Source of the DNA: DASRSS01 sp035765515
GTDB lineage: Bacteria; Actinomycetota; Actinomycetes; Mycobacteriales; Jatrophihabitantaceae
Direction: 5' to 3'
Length of the DNA: 64,000 nt
NCBI GenBank assembly: GCA_035765515.1
Contig: DASTXN010000157.1
Coordinates: 1-64,000 of the forward strand
In this document: positions 32,222-41,070 of the stretch, one piece after another
How the letters are laid out: each line of letters starts with the position of its first letter
How positions within the stretch are numbered: the stretch's first letter is position 1
Notes under the pieces: model-generated
What the model was told of the DNA's origin: nothing
The model's input: the letters and a program-made list of their open reading frames with translations, nothing else
Database searches by the model: none
Made by a program: the position numbers and the translations under genes

Positions 32222-33475
32222 CTAGCCGTCGGCCGGCAGCGCGGGAGCCGCGGGCCGGCTGTGCACGAGCAGGTCGGGAGCCTTGGCGAGCACGAGGCCG
32301 GCCGCGCCCAGGACCGCCGCCCGGTCGCCCAGTTCGCCGGCCACCACGCGGTAGTGGTCCGCCGACCGGGGCATGACGTGGCTGCGGATGCTGCGCCGCA
32401 TCGGCTCGAACAGCAGCTCGCCGGCCGTTGCCAGCTCCCCGCCGACGACGACGAGTTCCGGATCGAAGAGCGTCACCATCGCCGCGATACAGCGCCCGAC
32501 GGCTTCGCCGGCGTCCTCGACAGCGCGCCGCGCGCCGTGATCGCCGGCCTCGAGCAAGCCGAACAGCTCGTCGGTGTCGACCGGACGGTTCCAGCTCTGG
32601 GCGAGCAGGTTGGCGAGCGCAACCGGGCTCGCCACCGTCTCCAGGCAGCCGCGGTTGCCGCAGCGGCACATCCGCCCGCGCGGCTCGACCTGCAGGTGGC
32701 CGATCTCGCCGGCGAGCCCGTTGCCGCCGAGTTGCAGCTGGCCGCCGGTCACGATGCCGGCGCCGATGCCGGCCGAGAGCCGGACGTAGATCATGTGATC
32801 GCAGTTGCGCGCGGCACCGTAGAGCGACTCGGCAAGCGCTCCGGCATTGGCGTCGTTGATCAGTTCGGCGGTGAGCCCGGTCCGGCGGGACAGTTCGTCC
32901 GCGGGGCGCACGCCGACCCAGTCGGTCATGATGCCTTCGGCGTAAAGGGTGTCGTTCGTGGTTTCGACGGGGCAGGCGATTCCGACGCCCACGCCCAACA
33001 GGCGCTCCCGGGGGATGTCCTGGGCGCGCAGAGCCTCTTCGAGCAGGCCGGCCGCCAGGTCGAGGGTCTGCGTCGGAGTGTGGTCGACGTCGATGGCTGT
33101 GACCCGTTCCCACACGGAGGTGCCGCCGGCGTCGCAGATGGTGGCGCGCACGTGCTGGTGGCCGATGTCGACCGCAGCGGCGTAGGCGGCGGACGCGACC
33201 AGGGCCAGCGGCTGCGCGGGCCTGCCGGCGCGCCGTAACCCGTCGCCGGCGTCGCCGCGTTCCTCGACCACACCGCTCGCGATCAGGTCCGCGATCAACG
33301 TGGTGATCGTTGCGCGTGACAGGCCGGTGCGGCTGATCAGCTCCGACCTGCTGCTGCCCCCGCTGTCCTGCAGGGCGCGCAGGACGCGAACCCTGCCCTC
33401 GTCGCGCAGGTTGATCGGGGCGCCGTCCGCCGGCGCGGAGGTTGGGCGCGGACCCCGTCGCTTCCCGGCCGCCAT
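32222..33475 (-). CDS. ROK-family transcriptional repressor (XylR/NagC type)
   Basis: A 417-residue regulator. N-terminal winged HTH (about 25-85, SRSELISRTGLSRATITTLI) is followed by a ROK sugar-kinase fold with the zinc motif CRCGNRGCLE and the sugar-binding GEIGHLQV. ATG 33475 (MAAGKRRG) is chosen over upstream starts that only add unstructured residues. It sits between the GH8 exo-oligoxylanase and the GH3 enzyme, so it most likely represses both and responds to xylose or a xylo-oligosaccharide (inference from position). Confidence 0.92.
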   Translation of the reverse strand: MAAGKRRGPRPTSAPADGAPINLRDEGRVRVLRALQDSGGSSRSELISRTGLSRATITTLIADLIASGVVEERGDAGDGLRRAGRPAQPLALVASAAYAAAVDIGHQHVRATICDAGGTSVWERVTAIDVDHTPTQTLDLAAGLLEEALRAQDIPRERLLGVGVGIACPVETTNDTLYAEGIMTDWVGVRPADELSRRTGLTAELINDANAGALAESLYGAARNCDHMIYVRLSAGIGAGIVTGGQLQLGGNGLAGEIGHLQVEPRGRMCRCGNRGCLETVASPVALANLLAQSWNRPVDTDELFGLLEAGDHGARRAVEDAGEAVGRCIAAMVTLFDPELVVVGGELATAGELLFEPMRRSIRSHVMPRSADHYRVVAGELGDRAAVLGAAGLVLAKAPDLLVHSRPAAPALPADG

Positions 33476-33723
33476 GACCGGCAGGCTAGCATCTGGTGCC
33501 CGGCTTGGTTCGGATATAGGCGGAACTAGCGGGTAAATCTGGCGATAGCTCTTGACGCCGGACGAACTCGGGCGCAATGTATGGCCCTGAGCCGCCCAAA
33601 TTCCCCCAAATAGATCTGATATTGCCGATTATCTCTGGACGTCTGGGGCCGGCGGCCTCGCGCACCGATCGCCGAGCGCCGCATGCCCGCGGCGAGCTCG
33701 GTGACCTTCCCCGAGGAGACGAG
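33476..33723. promoter_or_regulatory. Divergent ROK/GH3 promoter region
   Basis: A 248-bp gap, noticeably AT-richer than its surroundings around 33590-33640 (AAATAGATCTGATATTGCC), as expected for promoters in such a GC-rich genome. It must hold the start signals of both the ROK repressor and the GH3 enzyme. I see no repeat strong enough to name as operator. A GAGGAG SD precedes the GH3 ATG. Confidence 0.5.
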
Positions 33724-36700
33724 ATGACACGAGCGAGGAGCCGCCGGCGACTGGCCGCAGCGCTATCCGTAGCTGCTACCGCCATCGCACTGAGCGCCGC
33801 GGTAACGGGCACCACGCACGCCGCGGCGGCTCCCGCCGCCGTGCCGATCTACCGGAACACGAGCTACTCGTTCGCCGAGCGTGCCGCCGATCTGGTGTCC
33901 CGCATGACGCTGGCGGAGAAGGTCGCCCAGCTGCGCACCAACAGCGCGCCGGCGATCCCCCGGCTGGGAGTGCAGCAGTACACGTACTGGAGCGAGGGTC
34001 AGCACGGGCTGAACACGCTCGGCGCGAACACGAACCACGGCAGCGTCGGCGGCGGGGTACACGCGACGAGCTTCCCGACCAACTTCGCGACCACGATGTC
34101 GTGGGATCCGAACCTCACCTACCAGGAGACCACCGCGATCTCGGACGAGGCGCGCGGCGAGCTGGACAAGTCGCTGTGGGGCGTGGCTCAGAACAACATC
34201 GGCCCGGACAAGAGCGACTACGGCTCGCTGAGCTACTGGGCGCCGACCGTCAACCTCGACCGCGACCCGCGCTGGGGACGCACCGACGAGGCGTTCGGCG
34301 AGGACCCGTACCTGGTCTCGACGATGGCCGGCGCGTTCGTCGACGGCTACCAGGGCGAGACGATCGACGGCCAGCCGATGAGCAGGTACCTGAAGGTCGC
34401 GGCCACGGCGAAGCACTACGCGCTGAACGACGTGGAGAACAATCGGCACGCCGACAGTTCGGACACCACCGACGCGAACATCCGCGACTACTACACGGCA
34501 CAGTTCAAGAGCCTGATCGAGGACGCGCACGTGTCCGGCCTGATGACGTCGTACAACGCCGTCAACGGCACGCCCGCGCCGGCAAACACCTACACCGCGA
34601 ACGAACTCGCGCAGCGCACGTACGGGTTCAACGGCTACACCACGTCCGACTGCGGCGCGGTCGGCGACGTCTACTCGACCGGCAGCCACGAATGGGCACC
34701 GCCGGGGTGGACCACCGACGGCAGCACCTGGACCAACACCGCGACCGGGAAGACCGTGTCGGCGGCCGCGGGCGGGCAGGCCTACGCCGAGCGCGCGGGC
34801 ACGCAGCTCAACTGCACCGGAGCCGAGGAGACCCTGGCCAACATCCAGGAGGCGATCAACGCAGGCGTGCTGAGCGAGGGCGTCATCGACAACGCGTTGG
34901 TGCACCTGTTCACGATGCGCATGGAGACCGGCGAGTTCGACCCGCCGAGCAGCAACCCCTACACCAGCATCACCAAGGACGCGATCGAGAGCCCCGCGCA
35001 CCAGGCACTGGCGCAGAAGATCGCCGACAACGCGCTGGTGCTCCTGAAGAACGACAAGGTGTCGGGCACCAGCAGGGCGCTGCTGCCGGCCGACCCGGCC
35101 TCGCTGAACAACGTCGTCATCGTCGGTGAGCTCGCCAACAAGGTGACACTCGGCGGCTACTCGGGCAGCCCGGCGTTGCAGGTCAACGCCGTGCAGGGCA
35201 TCACCTCCGCCGTCCAGGCCGCCAACCCGAATGCGTCGGTCGTCTTCGACGCGTGTGACACGTCGACCCGGACCACCACGGCGGCCGCGTGCTCGGCGCA
35301 GACCCAGGCGGACATCGCCAAGGCCGACCTGGTGATCGTCTTCGTCGGAACCGACGCGAGCGTGGCCGGCGAGAGCCACGACCGCCAGACGCTGGCGATG
35401 CCGGGCAACTACGACTCGCTGATCAACGAGGTCAGCGCCGTGGGCAACCCGCGAACCGCTCTGGTCATCCAGTCCGACGGGCCGGTCAAGATCGACGACG
35501 TGCAGGGCGACTTCCCGTCCATCGTGTTCAGCGGCTACAACGGCGAGAGCCAGGGCGCCGCGCTGGCCGACGTGCTGTTCGGCAAGCACGACCCGAGCGG
35601 GCACCTGGACTTCACCTGGTTCAAGGACGACTCGCAACTGCCCGGCATGAAGAACTACGGCCTCACCCCGTCGCAGACCGGCGGGCTGGGACGCACGTAC
35701 CAGTACTTCACCGGCACCCCGACCTACCCGTTCGGCTACGGCCTGAGCTACAGCCGATTCGGCTACTCCCACGTGAAGGCCGACCCCAAGGCGACGACCG
35801 CGGACCACCGGATCAACGTGCACTTCGACGTGACCAACACCGGCAGCGTCGCCGGCGCCACCGTCGCGCAGGTGTACGCGGCGACCCGCTTCACCGTCCC
35901 GGGTGTCGAACTGCCACAGAAGCGGCTGGTCGGTTTCAAGAAGACCGACGTGCTGCAGCCCGGCGAGACCGAGTCGATCGCGGTCCCCGTGAAGATCAGC
36001 GACCTCGCCCTGTGGGACGAGCAGCAGCACAAGGACGTCGTCTACGACGGCACCTACCAGTTCCAGGTCGCGGCCGACGCGAGCGACGTCGTCGGGTCGG
36101 ACACGGTGAACGTCACCGGTGCCATCACGCCGCGGGTGAAGTACGTGACCGTCCAGCCCGACCAGGTCGAGTTCACCCCCGGGCAGGCCCTTGATCTCAC
36201 GGGCAAGAACCCGTGGATCAAGGACGACACCGCGCAGGCCGACCAGCACGTCCCCGCCGACAACATCGTCGAGGCCGTGAACAACGACGAGTCGTTCGTC
36301 GATCTGGCGAAGGCCAACGTGACCTATGCGAGCAGCAACCCTGCTGTCGCGTCGGTCAACAGCACCGGCACCGTGCAGACCATCGCGGCCGGCACGGCGA
36401 CGATCAGCGTGACCGTCAACGGCGTCACCGGCAGCGCACCGATCGTGGTCAAGCAGCCGTTCACGCTGGCCGCGCCGAGCATCGTCCAGCCCGGCTCGAC
36501 ATTCACCGCGACGACGACGATCCCGAATCCGAGCAGCGCACCGCTCACCGACGTCACCATGAGCGTCACCGCGCCGAGCGGCTGGCAGGTGCAGGCCACC
36601 ACGCCGGCATCCTTCAGCACGGTGGCACCGGGCGACACGGCGCGCACGAGCTGGTCGATCACCGCGCCCGACGACGTGAAGCCGGGCAGCTACGACCTGT

Positions 36701-37344
36701 CCGCACAGGCCGGTTTCACCGACGCGGCAGGGCAGGACAGCGTCTCGGACGCGACGACCGAGTCCGTGCCGTACCCATCATGGGCCGCGGCCATCAACAA
36801 CACCGGTATCAGTGACGACGCCAACCCAACGGCCGGCAACCTGGACGGCGGCGGCGCCAGCTACTCGGCGCAGGCCCTCGCCGCGGCGACCCCGAGCCTG
36901 ACGCCGGGAGCGAGTTTCAGCCATGACGGGCTGACGTTCACCTGGCCGGACGCGCAGCCCGGTACCCCGGACAACGTCGTGGCGGGCGGCCAGACCGTCC
37001 CGCTGTCCGGCTCCGGCTCGACGCTCGGCTTGATCGGCACCGGCGACTACGGCACCGCGTCCGGCACGGCAACGATCACCTACACCGACGGCACCAGCCA
37101 GTCGTACCCGCTCAGCTATGCGGACTGGTGGGCCAACAATCCGACGGCGGGAGACGACATCCTGACCAGCCTGCCGTACATCAATCAGCCCTACGGCCGG
37201 CAGAACCAGCAGGTCAGTCTCTACTACGCGTCACTACCGCTGGCGGCGGGCAAGACGCCCGAGTACCTCACCCTTCCTGACGTCAGCCAGGCAGCGGTGT
37301 CGGGTGCGACCACGATGCACATCTTCGCGATCGCCATCGGCTGA
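33724..37344 (+). CDS. Secreted multidomain GH3 beta-xylosidase/beta-glucosidase
   Basis: A 1206-residue exported enzyme. Signal peptide 1-35. Residues 45-800 are a complete GH3 unit: the nucleophile is Asp309 in TTSDCGAV, a phrase shared with plant and fungal beta-xylosidases, then the second alpha/beta domain and the fibronectin-like domain (about 690-800). A Big_2-type Ig domain (about 810-908, ASSNPAVASVNSTGTVQTIA), a NEW3 domain (916-1006) and a C-terminal beta-domain (1020-1206) follow. No cell-wall anchor. Downstream of the ROK repressor and near the GH8 exo-oligoxylanase, it probably releases xylose from xylo-oligosaccharides; glucosidase activity is possible. Confidence 0.93.
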   Translation: MTRARSRRRLAAALSVAATAIALSAAVTGTTHAAAAPAAVPIYRNTSYSFAERAADLVSRMTLAEKVAQLRTNSAPAIPRLGVQQYTYWSEGQHGLNTLGANTNHGSVGGGVHATSFPTNFATTMSWDPNLTYQETTAISDEARGELDKSLWGVAQNNIGPDKSDYGSLSYWAPTVNLDRDPRWGRTDEAFGEDPYLVSTMAGAFVDGYQGETIDGQPMSRYLKVAATAKHYALNDVENNRHADSSDTTDANIRDYYTAQFKSLIEDAHVSGLMTSYNAVNGTPAPANTYTANELAQRTYGFNGYTTSDCGAVGDVYSTGSHEWAPPGWTTDGSTWTNTATGKTVSAAAGGQAYAERAGTQLNCTGAEETLANIQEAINAGVLSEGVIDNALVHLFTMRMETGEFDPPSSNPYTSITKDAIESPAHQALAQKIADNALVLLKNDKVSGTSRALLPADPASLNNVVIVGELANKVTLGGYSGSPALQVNAVQGITSAVQAANPNASVVFDACDTSTRTTTAAACSAQTQADIAKADLVIVFVGTDASVAGESHDRQTLAMPGNYDSLINEVSAVGNPRTALVIQSDGPVKIDDVQGDFPSIVFSGYNGESQGAALADVLFGKHDPSGHLDFTWFKDDSQLPGMKNYGLTPSQTGGLGRTYQYFTGTPTYPFGYGLSYSRFGYSHVKADPKATTADHRINVHFDVTNTGSVAGATVAQVYAATRFTVPGVELPQKRLVGFKKTDVLQPGETESIAVPVKISDLALWDEQQHKDVVYDGTYQFQVAADASDVVGSDTVNVTGAITPRVKYVTVQPDQVEFTPGQALDLTGKNPWIKDDTAQADQHVPADNIVEAVNNDESFVDLAKANVTYASSNPAVASVNSTGTVQTIAAGTATISVTVNGVTGSAPIVVKQPFTLAAPSIVQPGSTFTATTTIPNPSSAPLTDVTMSVTAPSGWQVQATTPASFSTVAPGDTARTSWSITAPDDVKPGSYDLSAQAGFTDAAGQDSVSDATTESVPYPSWAAAINNTGISDDANPTAGNLDGGGASYSAQALAAATPSLTPGASFSHDGLTFTWPDAQPGTPDNVVAGGQTVPLSGSGSTLGLIGTGDYGTASGTATITYTDGTSQSYPLSYADWWANNPTAGDDILTSLPYINQPYGRQNQQVSLYYASLPLAAGKTPEYLTLPDVSQAAVSGATTMHIFAIAIG

Positions 37345-37354
37345 GTCGACCGCA

Positions 37355-37391
37355 GGAAGCGGTCCCGACCACTCCGGTCGGGACCGCTTCC
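37355..37391 (+). terminator. Strong stem-loop terminator after the GH3 gene
   Basis: A perfect 16-bp stem: GGAAGCGGTCCCGACC (37355-37370), a 5-base loop, and GGTCGGGACCGCTTCC (37376-37391). It starts 11 bp after the GH3 stop and is followed by GTAATTC rather than a U-run, a common form in high-GC actinobacteria. Confidence 0.85.
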
Positions 37392-37578
37392 GTAATTCAA
37401 CGACGGCGCCCAGCCAACCCCCGCCCCCGACGGGCTTCGAGCGCGGCGCGGCGCGGCGCGGAGCGTTCGAAGGGTAGAGTCAGAACCGCTGAGGCCCCGT
37501 CGCACGCCAGCTATCACGCTGGCCTCGCCCTCAGCGATGGATGAGCAGGCGCCGTCACCGGCGCCACTAAGAGGCAAG

Positions 37579-37746
37579 ATGACCACCGGTCAGGTTCACT
37601 CGAGCGATACAGCGGCCGAGGTCAACAGCGCACAGTGCACGGTGTGTGATCACGTCCTGGATGCCCATGACCCGATAGGTCGCCGGTATTGCGAGGCGAC
37701 CCAGGTGCACGCGCTCAGCCGCCTCTGCATCTGTCGGCCTGCGTGA
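37579..37746 (+). CDS. RGCVC-like cysteine-rich mini-protein
   Basis: A 55-residue protein resembling the RGCVC family: CTVCDHVLDAHDPIGRRYC followed by EATQVHALSRLCIC. The paired cysteines and His suggest a small zinc site; the terminal RGCVC signature is here RLCIC. ATG 37579 follows an AGAGG. The stop overlaps the GTG of the glycosyltransferase (GTGA), so the two are translationally coupled. Function of the family is unknown to me. Confidence 0.75.
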   Translation: MTTGQVHSSDTAAEVNSAQCTVCDHVLDAHDPIGRRYCEATQVHALSRLCICRPA

Positions 37747-38852
37747 TCTCCTTCGTCTGGTCACCTGGACACGTACTTCCGGCGGGCACTGGAGGCTCGG
37801 AGAACTACACGATCGGTCAGGTGCGCGAACTGAACCGGCGGGGCGTTCCGGCACAGGTCGTCACCGTAGGGCTGGGCGAGGCGGACGGCCGGGACCAATT
37901 CACCGACATCCCGTTCCTATCGCTGGCCCGGCTCTCGGATGTCAGCAAGCTGGATGACACCGTCGCCTTCGTCAACGACATCGCCGCCGTGGCGACGAAG
38001 AACCCGTCGTTCCGGATCCTGCACGTCCCGCCGCCACTGCGCGACCGTCACCGCGCCCTCGCCCTGGACAGTGTCCGCGATCGCGTCCTGATTGCGACAA
38101 GCCGCTACTCGGCGCGATTGTGGTCGGCCTACCTCGACGTCGATCCCCACTCGATCCACGTGGTGTACCCGTTCGCCGAACCCGCCTTCGCTGCCCAGCC
38201 ACGGCACGACGGCTCGGCCGGGCCGACCCGGATTCTCTACGCGGGACGACTGAGCCCGGAGAAGGGCATCTACACATTCCTGTCGACGCTCCACGTCGAT
38301 GTCATCGCCGACGACAAGAGCCTGACCTTCACTGCGACCACAGCCGGTTCGGACAAGCCGCAAGGGCGGCTGATCGGTCGACTCCTCGCTGCCCACCCGG
38401 GCATCACCCTCACCGACGCACGCAAGACCCCCGAGTCGATGTCAGCGCTCATGGCGCAGCACGACATCGTGCTGATGCCCTCCAACGGCCAGTACTGGCA
38501 CGAGACATTCGGCATCGTCTCCATCGAGGCGCAGCATGCAGGATGTCGAGTCGTCGCCTCACGCGACGGCGGACTACCCGAGACCGATTGCGGCGCGTTG
38601 ATCCTGGTCGAACCCGATAACGCAGAGGCACTCGCCTGGGGCATTCGAGAAGCTGTCGCCGCGGGCCCGCTGCCCGCGAATGACCGACGTTCGGCAGGGA
38701 GCCGCTTCACCGCCGTGCAATCGGTGGACGCGTTGCTCGACGTCCTCAGCCGCTACGGCCACCGGCCGCCGCGGCAGCTGGAGCGCGACCTCGAGGCGCT
38801 CGTGCGGTTGCCCTCTACCGCGGCACGCATCACCCCGATCGCCGCTGCCTGA
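37743..38852 (+). CDS. Family 4-type glycosyltransferase
   Basis: A 369-residue GT-B glycosyltransferase. The N-terminal acceptor domain begins ISFVWSPGHVLPAGTGGSENY, and the nucleotide-sugar half has ILYAGRLSPEKG and the E-x7-E-like HETFGIVSIEAQHAG. It transfers a sugar from an activated donor to an unidentified acceptor. GTG 37743 overlaps the mini-protein stop. The last 56 codons are duplicated almost perfectly at 50541-50708, so this gene has taken part in a rearrangement. Confidence 0.9.
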   Translation: MISFVWSPGHVLPAGTGGSENYTIGQVRELNRRGVPAQVVTVGLGEADGRDQFTDIPFLSLARLSDVSKLDDTVAFVNDIAAVATKNPSFRILHVPPPLRDRHRALALDSVRDRVLIATSRYSARLWSAYLDVDPHSIHVVYPFAEPAFAAQPRHDGSAGPTRILYAGRLSPEKGIYTFLSTLHVDVIADDKSLTFTATTAGSDKPQGRLIGRLLAAHPGITLTDARKTPESMSALMAQHDIVLMPSNGQYWHETFGIVSIEAQHAGCRVVASRDGGLPETDCGALILVEPDNAEALAWGIREAVAAGPLPANDRRSAGSRFTAVQSVDALLDVLSRYGHRPPRQLERDLEALVRLPSTAARITPIAAA

Positions 38853-38854
38853 AC
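38685..38854 (+). repeat. Glycosyltransferase 3'-end repeat, copy A (in the intact gene)
   Basis: These 170 bp match 50541-50710 without gaps and with three mismatches (about 98%). They encode the last 55 residues of the glycosyltransferase plus the stop codon. The match ends two bases past the stop codon. Confidence 0.95.
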
Positions 38855-39007
38855 CACTTTCGGAACGATCGCAATCTGGCGTGTCGAAGTGGGCAACTGG
38901 ATTGCCCATCCACAGTGTCCTGACCTTCGTCCGCCGCCGGCAATCTGCTCCACGGGTCGGCAGCCAGATCCGCGGATCGGGGTAGTGGAAGGCCGTCGGT
39001 GTACGGC

Positions 39008-40024
39008 TCAGTCGCACACCCTGCGGATCAGTGCGATCGCGTTCCCGCCCAGGATGGCATCGACTTCGTCACTGGCGAAGCCCATTGCAGCCAGCGAGGA
39101 GGCCACCTCCTGGAATTGCTCGTACTCGCTCAAAACGGGGCGGTAGTTACCGTCCATGTCGGTGCCGACGCCCACGTGATCGACACCCACGGCGTCGACC
39201 AGCCGGGCGATCTCACCGACGAAGTCGGCAAGGCTTTCCGATGAGAAGCCGGACGGCCAGGCGCCGACCAGCCCGCCCGCCTCGGCCACCGCGCGGGCAT
39301 GCTCACGGCTCACCAGCCGTGGGTGCTCCCGCCGCGCTCGGTCTAGGTGGGTGTGCGAGATCATCACCGGATCGGACGAGCGGCGAAGCACGTCCATCGT
39401 GGTCTGGTGCGTGGCATGGGCCAGATCGATCAACAGCCCGAGCCGGTTCATCTCGCGGACCAGTCTGGCGCCCGCGTCCGTGAGCCCGCCGTGCGCCGGC
39501 GGCGCAGTCTGTACGTCGCCGTACTCGTTCTGGTGGTAGTGGACCAGACAGATCGTCCGGACGCCGATCTCATGCGCCTCGTCCAGGCGTTCCCACTCGT
39601 GCTCGACGAAGTGCGCGCCCTCGCAGGACAGCATCATGCGGGTCCGGCCGTCCTCGCGAGCGGCGTCGACATCGTCCGCGCTCCGCATGATCGGCATTCC
39701 CGCCGCCTCGGAGTACGCCGTCATGGCAGAAAGTTGGCGCTTGTGCTCGGCGTAGGCCTCACCGGCCTCGAAGGACCGCAGGCTGCCCAGGTTCCCGTCG
39801 GCACGCACGCCCAGCAGAAGGCTGTCCGACACGGTGGAGAAGCTCACCGCCGCCAGGCCGGCCGCGCTGAACTCCGCCGCCGCGTACTCCCGCCGCTGCG
39901 CGCCGATCGCGGGATGGTGCGAGCCGCCTGCCGACACGTGAAGCTGCCCCGGGTGGGCATGCACGTCGAACCAACCGCGCACGGGCCCGCTCCCGGCCGG
40001 TGCGCCGGACGGTGTGCCAGTCAC
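39008..40024 (-). CDS. M19-family membrane-type dipeptidase
   Basis: A 338-residue zinc dipeptidase of family M19. GWFDVHAHPGQLH carries the first zinc His pair, MLSCEGAHF the bridging Glu, LIDLAHATHQT and ISHTHLDRARREH the later His ligands. The family hydrolyses dipeptides, including some D-configured and beta-lactam-like bonds. No signal peptide, so cytoplasmic. GTG start overlaps the stop of the Dpp ATPase (GTGA); it is the last gene of the peptide operon and would split the imported dipeptides. Confidence 0.92.
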   Translation of the reverse strand: MTGTPSGAPAGSGPVRGWFDVHAHPGQLHVSAGGSHHPAIGAQRREYAAAEFSAAGLAAVSFSTVSDSLLLGVRADGNLGSLRSFEAGEAYAEHKRQLSAMTAYSEAAGMPIMRSADDVDAAREDGRTRMMLSCEGAHFVEHEWERLDEAHEIGVRTICLVHYHQNEYGDVQTAPPAHGGLTDAGARLVREMNRLGLLIDLAHATHQTTMDVLRRSSDPVMISHTHLDRARREHPRLVSREHARAVAEAGGLVGAWPSGFSSESLADFVGEIARLVDAVGVDHVGVGTDMDGNYRPVLSEYEQFQEVASSLAAMGFASDEVDAILGGNAIALIRRVCD

Positions 40025-41070
40025 AGCGGGCCAATTCCGTCGTTGGACGCCAGCGCGGCCGAGGCGCTGGCGTCGGCCTCGGCGAAGTGGCAGGCCACCG
40101 GATGCTGCTGCCCGCGGTCAACCAGTGCCGGCTCCTGCTCGGCACAGATGTCCTGCGCCTTCCAGCACCGGGTGCGGAAGCGGCAGCCCGACGGCGGGTC
40201 TACCGGGCTGGGCACATCACCTTCCAGGACGATCCGCGTCCGCTCGCCGCGCACCTGCGGGTCGGGCACCGGCGAAGCCGAGAGCAGCGCCTGCGTATAC
40301 GGGTGGCTGGGCGCGCCGTAAACCTGCTCGCGGGTCCCCGTCTCAACGATCTTGCCCAGGTACATGACCGCCACGCGATCGGAGATGTGTCGCACGATCG
40401 TCAGGTCGTGCGCGATGAACAGGTACGTGAGGCCGAACTCGTCTTGGATCCGCTTGAGCAGATTGATCACCTGCGCCTGGATGGAGACGTCGAGCGCGGA
40501 CACCGGTTCGTCGAGGACGAGCAGCTCCGGGTTCAGCGCGAGCGCGCGGGCGATACCGATGCGCTGGCGCTGGCCGCCGGAGAACTCGTGCGGGTAGCGC
40601 TTGCCGTGATCCGGGCTGAGCCCGACCGTCCGCATCAGCTCGGCGATGCGATCGCGGCCGCCGCCCCGGTCGTACTGGTCGTGCACGCGCAACGGCTCGG
40701 CGATCAGGTTGTGCACCGTCATGCGCGGGTCGAGGGACGCGAACGGGTTCTGGAACACGATCTGCATGTCCTGCCGCAGCGGGCGCATCGCTTTGGCCGG
40801 CAGCGACGTGATGTCACGGCCCTTGAACTCCAGCCGGCCGCTGGTCGGGTCGATCAGCCGGATCATCGTTCGGCCCAGCGTGGTCTTGCCGCATCCTGAT
40901 TCGCCGACCACCCCGAGGGTCTGGCCGGCCCGCAGCTCCAGATCCACCCCGTCGACCGCGTGCACCGCACCGGTCTGCCTGTGTAACAGCCCGGTGGTGA
41001 TCGGGAAGTGCTTCACCAGTTCGGCTGCGCGCAGGATCACCTCGCCCTGTGCGGCCGTGCTCATGCTCAT
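40021..41070 (-). CDS. Peptide ABC transporter ATP-binding protein (DppF/OppF type)
   Basis: A 349-residue ATPase: Walker A GESGCGKTT, signature FSGGQRQRIG, Walker B LLVLDEPVSALD, and the C-terminal oligopeptide/dipeptide extension with cysteines (GCRFRTRCWKAQDIC), which in homologues binds an iron-sulfur cluster. ATG 41070 overlaps the DppD stop (ATGA). Works as a heterodimer with the upstream ATPase. Confidence 0.94.
   Translation of the reverse strand: MSMSTAAQGEVILRAAELVKHFPITTGLLHRQTGAVHAVDGVDLELRAGQTLGVVGESGCGKTTLGRTMIRLIDPTSGRLEFKGRDITSLPAKAMRPLRQDMQIVFQNPFASLDPRMTVHNLIAEPLRVHDQYDRGGGRDRIAELMRTVGLSPDHGKRYPHEFSGGQRQRIGIARALALNPELLVLDEPVSALDVSIQAQVINLLKRIQDEFGLTYLFIAHDLTIVRHISDRVAVMYLGKIVETGTREQVYGAPSHPYTQALLSASPVPDPQVRGERTRIVLEGDVPSPVDPPSGCRFRTRCWKAQDICAEQEPALVDRGQQHPVACHFAEADASASAALASNDGIGPL

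Noticed and set aside
33763..36249. 828-codon open frame on the minus strand
   Set aside because: Shadow frame of the GH3 gene; composition is Val/Arg/Asp-rich with no domain, and the plus-strand protein is unmistakable.
37441..37523. (GGCGC) repeats and GCCAGC/GCTGGC stem as a riboswitch before the mini-protein gene
   Set aside because: No match to any riboswitch class I know; simple GC-rich repeats are common in such genomes.
38891..38907. GGGCAA-CTGGA-TTGCCC hairpin as a terminator after the glycosyltransferase
   Set aside because: Only a 6-bp stem with no U-run; too weak to support.
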